Shown here: positions 18,304-25,558 of the stretch, piece by piece
Layout: each line of letters starts with the position of its first letter
Position numbering within the stretch: the first letter of the stretch is position 1
DNA from: Aporhodopirellula rubra
GTDB lineage: Bacteria; Planctomycetota; Planctomycetia; Pirellulales; Pirellulaceae
Assembly (NCBI RefSeq): GCF_014192335.1
Contig: NZ_JACHXU010000002.1
Span: 389,347 to 453,346 of the forward strand
DNA: 64,000 nt
Direction of reading: 5' to 3'
The notes under the pieces: generated by a model
What the model was told of the DNA's origin: nothing
The model's input: the letters and a program-made list of their open reading frames with translations, nothing else
The model's database searches: none
Translations under genes and position numbers: made by a program

Positions 18304-18743
18304 TTCGCCAGCTCAAACGTCAACGAAAGCAAACTCGTGAATTGGTTGAACTGGGTCCAATGCTCGGAGGAGTACAAGACAGAGTTCTCAACCTTGATAC
18401 AGCGTGCTGCGACGAACGAATTGAGTCGTTTGAGCCGGAAGTAGTCGGCCAGTTCTTCGACAAAGAACACCAGCGGGTCGATCTCTTTGGCATCGCCCTT
18501 ACTGAACTTCTTTTGAACGGCGACGTCGATTGTCGCGTGATACTTGTTCGACGCACGATCGAGCGGAAGGTACTCAACTTCGCGAGGCACTACGGTGACT
18601 CGCAGTTCCTTCATGTCTTCGAGATCGAAGTTGGGGACGTAGAGTCGCTGCGCGGAGAGGTTGGTCTTGCTGAAAGAGCCGGCGTTAATTTCCGCGACGA
18701 CGCTTTCGGCAATTTGAATGACGGTGGCAGGCGTTGCTGTCAT
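18300..18743 (-). CDS. Tail terminator/tail completion protein
   Basis: 147 residues of mixed alpha/beta composition, with RLYVPNFDLEDMKELRVTVVPRE and LDRASNKYHATIDVAVQKKF resembling tail-terminator (gpU-like) proteins that cap the tail tube. Order supports it: after the head-completion gene and before gp10-like and tail tube genes. It overlaps both neighbours by 4 bases. Confidence 0.65.
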   Translation of the reverse strand: MTATPATVIQIAESVVAEINAGSFSKTNLSAQRLYVPNFDLEDMKELRVTVVPREVEYLPLDRASNKYHATIDVAVQKKFSKGDAKEIDPLVFFVEELADYFRLKRLNSFVAARCIKVENSVLYSSEHWTQFNQFTSLLSLTFELAK

Positions 18744-19120
18744 GTGATCGTGTCAACCAGTTTGGTGTGGATGCGGAGTTTGACGCGGAAAGGGTCACTG
18801 TATCGCCATGGCGGCTCATTCCCGATCGACATCAGTTCGTAAACGAATGTCGTGTCGCCATCGGTTTCGAGGATGCGATCACCGCGTCGGGGCCAAGTGC
18901 CGATGTCCGATTGCAGCAAGTCCTTCGTGTTGATCAGAAAGTCGCGGACTTGAGCACGCGTGATGACACCGTCACCGTCGTCCTGCTCGTACTCTGATTT
19001 GCCAATCGTGGCGGATAGCTCGACGGAGACATCGTCGCGTTGATAAACCACGTCTTGCGAGGCATGCTTGGTCAGCTTCGCCGCTAACCAAGACTGCCCG
19101 CGATGCAGCATGTCGGTCAC
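18740..19120 (-). CDS. Head completion/stopper protein
   Basis: 126 residues. Begins with MLHRGQSWLAAKLTKHASQDVVYQ and later LEVTG-like beta strands (LETDGDTTFVYELMSIGN), resembling phage head-tail stopper proteins of the gpFII/gp16 type. It lies between head genes and the tail terminator, in the expected place, overlapping neighbours by 4 bases on each side. Assignment rests on order plus size. Confidence 0.6.
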   Translation of the reverse strand: MTDMLHRGQSWLAAKLTKHASQDVVYQRDDVSVELSATIGKSEYEQDDGDGVITRAQVRDFLINTKDLLQSDIGTWPRRGDRILETDGDTTFVYELMSIGNEPPWRYSDPFRVKLRIHTKLVDTIT

Positions 19121-19407
19121 GATTTGCGAGCCGCTGGTTTTGCTGGAGCTTTCAACAGTGTCGATGCCTTATCGCTCAATTCGTCCAACCACGCCTCGTT
19201 CGATCGCCGTTGATACTCGCTGGCGATCGCTTCGGATTCCTCCTGCAACCGCTGCTCTCGCAGATTGATTGGACTCGTTGGCGATTGAAAAGGATTGAGA
19301 ACGCTAGCTGCCTGATTGCTGTCCTTGTCGCGTTTCTTCGATGGCAACAAGGCGACGGCAATCAACAGCAACACCACGACGGTTGCGATTCCGGTTAGTA
19401 ACGTCAT
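19117..19407 (-). CDS. Small membrane-anchored protein
   Basis: 96 residues from the ATG at 19407, which lies just after the previous stop. The longer frame from 19458 is inside that gene. One N-terminal membrane helix (TLLTGIATVVVLLLIAVALL) is followed by a Lys/Arg patch and a charged, helical cytoplasmic part ending in a basic, Ala/Pro-rich tail. A membrane protein in the middle of head-tail connector genes is unusual. Function unknown. Confidence 0.65.
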   Translation of the reverse strand: MTLLTGIATVVVLLLIAVALLPSKKRDKDSNQAASVLNPFQSPTSPINLREQRLQEESEAIASEYQRRSNEAWLDELSDKASTLLKAPAKPAARKS

Positions 19408-19411
19408 TTGC

Positions 19412-20359
19412 TCACATACCTCGCTTGATGAGAATGAATCCGAGTAGAAAGACGGCAAGCACGATCATCGCGATGGTTGCCAGTTCGCCTGCCGATGCCC
19501 AAAGCAAGGCATTGCGAGTTTCGTTCGCCCTGTCGAAGAGAACGTCACGCACGCCATCGCGATCTCGATTGCCCGGTCGCCAGCCGTCGGTCGGTTCAAC
19601 CGGACAGTACCCGTCGGGGCAGTCCTCGGAGTTGAGTTGCAACTTGGGCGAAATCGCGTCGTCCCACGAGTAGCCGCGAGTTTTCAGTGCGCCAGTTTTC
19701 TGGGCCTGCCGAGTCTGTTGATAGAGTTGGTAACCCTGGTGAAGATCGGCGTACAACTCGGCCGCAGTCGCCGGCAACATCGTTCGGCCCGCCGCATGAA
19801 CGTGTCCACCCGTGTTGTCTTGAAATAACACGACGGGAAACTGTTCGACTGGAACAATGCTAGCGAATCGTGTTTGATAGAGTGCATTGCCAGACGTGTA
19901 GACCTGGAAGTCACAGTCCGTGCGTAGCTTGTACAGCTTCGGATCATGGTTGAACCAATCGAGCAGTTGCTTGCTCTTCGCATCACTGCCGATGAACAAG
20001 GCGATTTGATACTTCTTCTTGGATGGCTGCGGTTGCGGCGCAGCGACCGGGACCACGGATTGAGGAGCGATCGTCGGCGTGTAAACCGTTGTCGGTTCGC
20101 ATGTCGGACAGATCGAAACCGACTGCTGTTTGATCTCGCCTTGAGCACTCAGGTTTACTGACTGCGGCTCGTCAAGCTTTTCGATCCTGCCGACGCGCGG
20201 AGCAGGCGGCACGGCATTGGGGACACTCCAAGCATCGTCGTCAGGCTGGACGGGCGGACACGGGCGAAGTGCCGTGAACACGGTGCCAAGGAGTACGGCG
20301 TGAATGATCGCCACCGCGACGAGCCCCAGGCTCAATCGAATCCGAATTCCATCGTTCAT
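19412..20359 (-). CDS. Membrane protein with thioredoxin-like central domain
   Basis: 315 residues. Membrane helices at both ends (about 9-30 and 288-311) enclose a Pro-rich linker and a central domain at about 118-215. That domain has the strand-helix pattern of thioredoxin-fold proteins, with VVLFQDNTGG at the cis-Pro-like position, but no CxxC redox pair, so it is probably not an oxidoreductase. Two Cys-containing motifs (ICPTCEP and DCPDGYCP) lie in the flanking regions. It overlaps the lipoprotein-protease gene upstream by 4 bases and precedes another membrane protein. Function unknown. Confidence 0.6.
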   Translation of the reverse strand: MNDGIRIRLSLGLVAVAIIHAVLLGTVFTALRPCPPVQPDDDAWSVPNAVPPAPRVGRIEKLDEPQSVNLSAQGEIKQQSVSICPTCEPTTVYTPTIAPQSVVPVAAPQPQPSKKKYQIALFIGSDAKSKQLLDWFNHDPKLYKLRTDCDFQVYTSGNALYQTRFASIVPVEQFPVVLFQDNTGGHVHAAGRTMLPATAAELYADLHQGYQLYQQTRQAQKTGALKTRGYSWDDAISPKLQLNSEDCPDGYCPVEPTDGWRPGNRDRDGVRDVLFDRANETRNALLWASAGELATIAMIVLAVFLLGFILIKRGM

Positions 20360-20961
20360 TGAATCACCTCATAACTTCGATAGGGCAAGGAACTGGCAGG
20401 GTCGTCGAGGACCGTGAGTGCGAATCCGCCATAGCCAGCCCAAAGGCGAACGAACTGTTCGCGTGGCGTGAGTTCAAACCGGCCGGGATAGTTGTTGTCG
20501 AGAATCGCCGCGTATTGCCGACCGTCGCGATTCACCCAACCAACGAACGTGCAGCAATGAGCCGGCTTCCACCACAGAATCGCACCGCGCCGAGTCGCTG
20601 TTGCCCAATCGAGAAAACGCGGGTCGGCTTTGATCGTGTAGCTGTAGTCGATGTCGGCGGCATCGAGTCGACTTCGCAGCCGCGAGTCATATTCACCGTC
20701 GCTGTACGTTGACCGCCAACGTTCGCCGAGTTCAAACTCATTGAGCCAACGCAAGTGGTTGACCAGTGACGCGTGGACGCAACTGCCCTGGTTGAGCTTG
20801 CCAGTCCAATTGCGTTGGTGCAGTTTATTGGGCAAGTTCGCCGCGGGTTGCTCCGGCGCGGGGGCCGGAAGCGGACGAACCTGAACAGGTTGTTCTGGCA
20901 AACAACCGCTCGCCAGACACAGGACGCACGCGGCGATGATGGCTCGCAATGTTGCGTTCAT
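20356..20961 (-). CDS. Lipoprotein with papain/C39-like cysteine peptidase fold
   Basis: 201 residues from ATG 20961, chosen because AAGGAG precedes it; the long frame upstream to 21645 overlaps other genes. The N-terminus is a lipoprotein signal peptide with lipobox LASGC. The mature part has NQGSCVHASLVNHLRW, with Cys at the start of a helix as in papain-like peptidases. It also has GAILWWKPAHCCTFVGWV, with the catalytic His, and ILDNNYPG, giving the Asn/Asp. Together these give a plausible Cys-His-Asn triad. It would be anchored to a membrane. A role in host wall or membrane passage, lysis or exclusion is possible. Confidence 0.7.
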   Translation of the reverse strand: MNATLRAIIAACVLCLASGCLPEQPVQVRPLPAPAPEQPAANLPNKLHQRNWTGKLNQGSCVHASLVNHLRWLNEFELGERWRSTYSDGEYDSRLRSRLDAADIDYSYTIKADPRFLDWATATRRGAILWWKPAHCCTFVGWVNRDGRQYAAILDNNYPGRFELTPREQFVRLWAGYGGFALTVLDDPASSLPYRSYEVIQ

Positions 20962-20975
20962 GCAGTGGGTGCTCC

Positions 20976-21329
20976 TTAACTCTTGAAAATGACCCAAAGG
21001 ATCGGATTGATTTGTTCGACCGTCGAAACGAAGCGAATGGGCAGTCCACACATCACTTCCGACCTCAAGTACAACGGCTTGGATGTGTTGAAAAGTTTGC
21101 TGCCCGTTGTGGACGAGCGAACGTAGTAACCGAGCTGGACGACTTCCTCGTCGGGTAGCAATGCTTGCACCCGCCAGGTCGCTTCGGTCGAAGCGACGGC
21201 GATGCAGAAGCACGTTGCGAACGGCGATGCCCGCAGCCATTGGCTTGTCTTTCCGTCCTCCGCGAACTCCAGACGTTCGATCGCCTTGGCCCGGTCGGCC
21301 GTTACTTGGCTGATCGACGCCATGCCCAT
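20976..21329 (-). CDS. Unknown virion-module protein
   Basis: 117 residues, no signal or membrane helix. Mixed composition with beta-like segments (ATWRVQALLPDEEVVQLGYYVRSS). Located two bases after the decoration gene and before the lipoprotein gene. ATG at 21329 or the next in-frame ATG six bases on could start it. I do not recognise a family; a head or connector role is inferred from position only. Confidence 0.55.
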   Translation of the reverse strand: MGMASISQVTADRAKAIERLEFAEDGKTSQWLRASPFATCFCIAVASTEATWRVQALLPDEEVVQLGYYVRSSTTGSKLFNTSKPLYLRSEVMCGLPIRFVSTVEQINPILWVIFKS

Positions 21330-21331
21330 CC

Positions 21332-21661
21332 TTATTGACTGAGTCGGACGCGGACGGTGGGTGTGTTGGTGCCAGCGGAAAGCACTGCTTTGCCGAGCAG
21401 CTTGTTACCGGTCGCAGTCGTGACCGATTGGCCAGCGGTCGCGTCCCAGTAAACCTTGGCACCGGCCGACACCGAGATCGCGGGATCTTTGGCGACGTCA
21501 AAGACACCCTCGACACTGATCGCGCCCAGCACATTCGCTTTGATGTCATGCTTGGTGATGCCGACCAGTTCGCCTTGAACAACGACACTGCCGGCAGGGA
21601 GATCGGCTTCGGGTGTGTAGTCGACGGCCGCTCCCTCTTGAACAAAATCTGCTGCGGACAT
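21332..21661 (-). CDS. Capsid decoration protein (DUF2190 family)
   Basis: 109 residues. Starts with AADFVQEGAAVDYTPEADLPAGSVV and continues with GITKHDIKANVLGAISVEGVFDV and AGAKVYWDATAGQ, the signature run of DUF2190 proteins found next to phage capsid genes. The family forms spikes or stabilising caps on the capsid. Immediately downstream of the protease-capsid fusion. Length is typical. Confidence 0.85.
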   Translation of the reverse strand: MSAADFVQEGAAVDYTPEADLPAGSVVVQGELVGITKHDIKANVLGAISVEGVFDVAKDPAISVSAGAKVYWDATAGQSVTTATGNKLLGKAVLSAGTNTPTVRVRLSQ

Positions 21662-21718
21662 GGATTGTTAGACCTGAGGTTTGAGACTTGAGTATTGAGT
21701 CAGGAAGTTGAACTAGGA

Positions 21719-23746
21719 TCAGGCTTCGCCAGTGACCTTCACGGCGGCGCGTGGATCCTGGCTATTCACACCGAAGTCGATGTAACTTCGGAAACCCATC
21801 CCAAGCATGTTGGGTGGCATTTCGACACGTTCGATCACCGGCGTGCGGCGACCGTTGAGGAACACAATCTCAAATGCTGGCAAAACCTTGGGGTTGGCGA
21901 AGAGGTACCACGCCTTACCGCTCGCGCCTCCGTAGTAGGAGTCGGAAAGATGTGGAGTCGAAACGACCCGATACTTATTGCGATGCGGATTGTCGACGGG
22001 GATTTTTGTGGGAGTCCCCGAGGCGTCGATCATCAACTGAGATGAGCCCATCAGCAGCTCGGCTTCGGTTTCAAGCTCGACCGGAACAACCAAGAATTCC
22101 GGACGAAGGTTGATCGGCTTCTGGTCCTTCGGCTTAGTGCCTGGACCCGCTTTCTGCTTACGGAATGTCGTCTTAGCCGCAGTCAGACTATCGGGGCCGA
22201 ACTTGGTATCGACACCGGTGAGCAAGTTGGAGTTGCCAGTACTGAAGAATGCTGGCGAATTTCCGAGCAACAAAGTGAAGAACATTTCGTCGATCGACTC
22301 GGCCCCACTTCGCCCCATCTGACGCGGAATATCCATGAAGGCCGAGAGGTCATCGTTGATGATGTCCTTACGCGTCAGCGTGAGCAGCTGGCCATAGGTA
22401 TCCGCCTGATTGGTATACTTCTGCTCCGAAAGCTTGCCGTGCTTTAGTTCGCCATCGGGAGCGACAGGCTCGAAACCGCCCGTGCCCAGCAACCGGAACC
22501 GAGAGACTTCTTTGAAGTCGCTCACGCTGCCCACACTGCACAGATCGTATGCGGCAATCTGGGTGGTTTCATAAGCGGCCAGCAATGTCTTATTCATCAC
22601 ATTTTCAAGGATCCCCGGGAGGCTCATCGTCGAGAAGCCAGCCTGAATCGTGACGCGGCCGTCGCCAAACACGCGTGGAACATCATGTCCTTCGAGTCGC
22701 GCACATTCCGCAACCAATTCACGCAGACCAATTTGCCCCATCGGTTGCGCCAGATCGAGCGTGCGTTCTCCGTAGCTGGCCAGCAGCGTTTTCTCCTCGA
22801 TACCCACTGACATGCAGGCAGCTGCCTCGAGGACTTCGCGAGTGCAACTTGGGCGGACCGAAGATTGCTCTGGCGCGGAGGGACGTTCATTGCGTAGCAC
22901 GACAAGCTCCGTCTTAGTCACACTCCAACCCTGTTCGATCGCATCGGCTTCGATATCCGTATGTTTGCCTTCGCATACTTTGCGAATGCCAGCGATACGT
23001 CGCGACTCGGAAGCAGCTTCGGCACGCATGTCTTCTACAGGTGTGCGAGGCTGGCGAGATCGAGGTTTCGGGTCGACATTCAAGCTTGCATTGACCGGCT
23101 CGACTTCATCTTTGTCGTCCGTTGAATCATCCGGATCCTCGCTTTCTGCGGCCTGGCCGGCTGCGACTCGGGCCTCGGTATCATCGTCGGCGCCCAGGGC
23201 CACGAAAGACACTTCGCCAAGGGTGCTTTTACGAGCGACATAGACGGGACCTGCAAACTCACGACCGTTCGCCTTGGTCGTCTTTCCCTCGGGAATGAAT
23301 ACGACCTTGTCGGCACTTGCACCGAGCGATGCTTGCCACGGAAATCCGTTTTCGCTGGTCGCAATCACTTCCTGAGCCGTTGATCCAACGCCCGAGATCA
23401 CGCCAGAAACTTCTAGCGTTGCTTCGCTGACGCGGATGTCATCGGTATGTCCAACAATGCTGCCGCGATCATGGTCTTTCAGAATTGGTCGACTCTTGCG
23501 AGCCACACGCATGCCGGTCAGATCAACAACGACTGGATGGGGCCAGCCGCCGAGTCGCATCGCGCCACCGGTGTAAGCGGTCATAGAGAACTTGCGAAGC
23601 GCAGGTTTTCCCTCGCTGGCCGACTCGGCTGCTTGCAGGGTGATTGTTGCGGCATCGTCACAAACGATACGGAGACTGCTAGGAGTCCCATCCTCGCTTG
23701 CTTCAAGTCGTTTGCTGGACGGCTTGTTCTTGGTCGTTGTGGTCAT
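21719..23746 (-). CDS. Fused prohead protease and major capsid protein
   Basis: 675 residues from ATG 23746, which has AGGACAAGG upstream; the longer frame to 23959 is inside the portal gene. The N-terminal ~220 residues are a U35-like prohead protease: ILKDHDRGSIVGH carries the catalytic His, and ENGFPWQASLGAS carries the catalytic Ser. An acidic linker follows, then a ~430-residue capsid domain (from about 240) with the HK97 fold expected. Fusion of scaffold-protease and capsid in one frame means self-release by cleavage in the linker. It overlaps the portal gene by 44 bases. Confidence 0.85.
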   Translation of the reverse strand: MTTTTKNKPSSKRLEASEDGTPSSLRIVCDDAATITLQAAESASEGKPALRKFSMTAYTGGAMRLGGWPHPVVVDLTGMRVARKSRPILKDHDRGSIVGHTDDIRVSEATLEVSGVISGVGSTAQEVIATSENGFPWQASLGASADKVVFIPEGKTTKANGREFAGPVYVARKSTLGEVSFVALGADDDTEARVAAGQAAESEDPDDSTDDKDEVEPVNASLNVDPKPRSRQPRTPVEDMRAEAASESRRIAGIRKVCEGKHTDIEADAIEQGWSVTKTELVVLRNERPSAPEQSSVRPSCTREVLEAAACMSVGIEEKTLLASYGERTLDLAQPMGQIGLRELVAECARLEGHDVPRVFGDGRVTIQAGFSTMSLPGILENVMNKTLLAAYETTQIAAYDLCSVGSVSDFKEVSRFRLLGTGGFEPVAPDGELKHGKLSEQKYTNQADTYGQLLTLTRKDIINDDLSAFMDIPRQMGRSGAESIDEMFFTLLLGNSPAFFSTGNSNLLTGVDTKFGPDSLTAAKTTFRKQKAGPGTKPKDQKPINLRPEFLVVPVELETEAELLMGSSQLMIDASGTPTKIPVDNPHRNKYRVVSTPHLSDSYYGGASGKAWYLFANPKVLPAFEIVFLNGRRTPVIERVEMPPNMLGMGFRSYIDFGVNSQDPRAAVKVTGEA

Positions 23747-25205
23747 CCTTGTCCTCGTGAACGTCGGTGTCAACAGAATTTGAATCGAGCGAAAGTCCAA
23801 GCTGGTGCATAAGCTCCAGTTCCTTGGCACGTTGTTTAAGTTCCGTCTCCCAATCACGCCCCTGCCGCGCAAATTCGATGGCCAGAGTAGTCGTATGATT
23901 CGAGAGACGGATCTTTTGGGCGTTGGCTTCCTTGGCAGGATCGACATGGTCGAATCCATCCCACATCCACGCTCTTTGGAACGTCGAATCGAGTGTGCGA
24001 AGCGAGTTGGGAAGATAGCCTTCGATAAGAATGGCTTCGCGAAGCCAAGCGTTCAGGATGCGATCTAACACAGTGCGAGCAAGCTGTGCCTGCTCAACGC
24101 GGATCGACTTAAAGTAAGTTTGGTGGTCGAGTCGCCCACTGGCGTAGTTGTAGCCCGACGAATTCCCCGCGGCGACGTTGAAAGGCATGTTCAAACAACG
24201 AGCGATCTCGTTGAGAATCTCCTTCTTGAACTCGGCGTATGTGGTCGAAGGTTGCTCCGACTTCATCTGAGCCATTTTCCAGCCGCCCGGCATCGTGAGC
24301 AGCATTCGCTTCTCGAGTTCGATCGGCTCGAACGGCTCGGCGGAGTCGGCCTCACCATTGGCCGGAGCGTCGGTGTAAAGGATGCCGGCGAACTCGGCAG
24401 CAGTTTCGGCGGCGGCAAGTACTGCCAATGTGAAGCGTCGCAGTTGCGCGAATAGCGGCAGCGCGGGCGTGATGTCGGGAATGCCGCGGATTTGTCCGGG
24501 ACGATCGCAACGGAAGTAGTGCAGCACAGCGGCGGCCGGTACCGTGTCGAATGCTTCGTCGATCGTGAATGTCACATCGCCAGGATGTTCACGCAGGACG
24601 TCGTATGTGAGCGGGTTTCCGTCGGCGTCAAACTGAATGCCGTCGATGTATCGTGAGCGGTCAGCAATCAGCGTCGGGGAGGCAACTTGGTCCGCCTCGA
24701 TCAACCGCAAATCGAGTTTCACCTTGGCGTCGATTCGCTCGTTGCTAGTCATCAACCCGAACGATTCACCGTCCGAAACGCGAGCAAGCCGCATCGTTCG
24801 CAGCTTTTCGGCCAATCCAACCGCCTCGGCCCAAGCAAAGAATTCCGCTTCAACGAAACGATTCGCGGCGTCATCAGGCGTCAACATTTGCAAACGCGGC
24901 CCAGTGCCAACCACGTCATTCGCCAACGTCAGCGTGATCCCGCGAGCGTAACTGTTGTTTGCAACCTCGTATCGCGACCGGTTGCGAAGCGTACGTCGAA
25001 CATCCGTGCTATTCGCAGCCGCAGCCGACAAACCATCGGCTCGTGACCAATGTTTCATGTTGTCGAGCGTTGTATTCGCCGCGTCGTATTTGGCACGAAG
25101 CCGCGAAAAGAAGGGCTGCCGGGGTGAGCGTCCCGGCGCGGATGAGGAGCGGGAAGCTCCGCCACGCCATGCTTGCTCGATAATCCCTGACAACATCTTC
25201 AACAT
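23703..25205 (-). CDS. Phage portal protein (lambda family)
   Basis: 500 residues. Segments RNRSRYEVANNSYARGITLTLANDVVG, YFRCDRPGQIRGIPDITPALPLFAQL and SSGYNYASGRLDHQTYF match the lambda gpB-type portal family. The portal forms the dodecameric DNA gate and packaging-motor docking ring. It stands between terminase and capsid, the conserved order. The C-terminus is acidic. A 12-bp inverted repeat (25113-25124 and 25229-25240) flanks its 5' end. Confidence 0.92.
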   Translation of the reverse strand: MLKMLSGIIEQAWRGGASRSSSAPGRSPRQPFFSRLRAKYDAANTTLDNMKHWSRADGLSAAAANSTDVRRTLRNRSRYEVANNSYARGITLTLANDVVGTGPRLQMLTPDDAANRFVEAEFFAWAEAVGLAEKLRTMRLARVSDGESFGLMTSNERIDAKVKLDLRLIEADQVASPTLIADRSRYIDGIQFDADGNPLTYDVLREHPGDVTFTIDEAFDTVPAAAVLHYFRCDRPGQIRGIPDITPALPLFAQLRRFTLAVLAAAETAAEFAGILYTDAPANGEADSAEPFEPIELEKRMLLTMPGGWKMAQMKSEQPSTTYAEFKKEILNEIARCLNMPFNVAAGNSSGYNYASGRLDHQTYFKSIRVEQAQLARTVLDRILNAWLREAILIEGYLPNSLRTLDSTFQRAWMWDGFDHVDPAKEANAQKIRLSNHTTTLAIEFARQGRDWETELKQRAKELELMHQLGLSLDSNSVDTDVHEDKDDHNDQEQAVQQTT

Positions 25206-25269
25206 CCGTGTTGTAATCCTATTGCCGTCCCCGGCAGCCCTATGCGCAATTGCGAAACGAAAAGAAGGA

Positions 25270-25467
25270 TCAGCCAGCCGAAGGCGGCACGATCTTGTTA
25301 AAACGCAACCCGCGATTCGGCTTGCGAACCGCGTCCTTGCCAGCGAGATGCTTGTCCGCAGCGATCTGCTCCGTCAGCTTGTGCTGCTCAACCGAACCAG
25401 AATCACCGGACGCCTTCGCAGGCCCAGCGGCATTGTCGTGAATCACATCTTTCAACTCTTCAGGCAT
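25270..25467 (-). CDS. Small conserved phage protein between terminase and portal
   Basis: 65 residues, soluble, with SVEQHKLTEQIAADKHLAG and a basic C-terminus KPNRGLRFNKIVPPS. Small proteins of this size and place (between TerL and portal) are head-tail joining or gpW-like components in lambdoid phages, but sequence evidence is weak. It is preceded by one copy of the bipartite minus-strand element (25499-25537), which may be its promoter. Confidence 0.6.
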   Translation of the reverse strand: MPEELKDVIHDNAAGPAKASGDSGSVEQHKLTEQIAADKHLAGKDAVRKPNRGLRFNKIVPPSAG

Positions 25468-25498
25468 GGTTAACGTTTGGCTTGAAACATTGCTTCAT

Positions 25499-25537
25499 CC
25501 CTGGTTACCTATGCCGTAGCCGATGACACTTGTACGC
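25499..25537 (-). promoter_or_regulatory. Bipartite repeated element, copy 1
   Basis: On the minus strand this reads GCGTACAAG-N11-ACGGCATAGGTAACCAGGG. A second copy with the same spacing is at 40502-40540 (identical 19-base right half, left half differing in one base). Both lie in short gaps just downstream of one minus-strand gene and upstream of the next. Promoter, processing site or regulator site are all possible. Confidence 0.6.
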
Positions 25538-25558
25538 GAATGTTCAGAAAGGCTCGAT

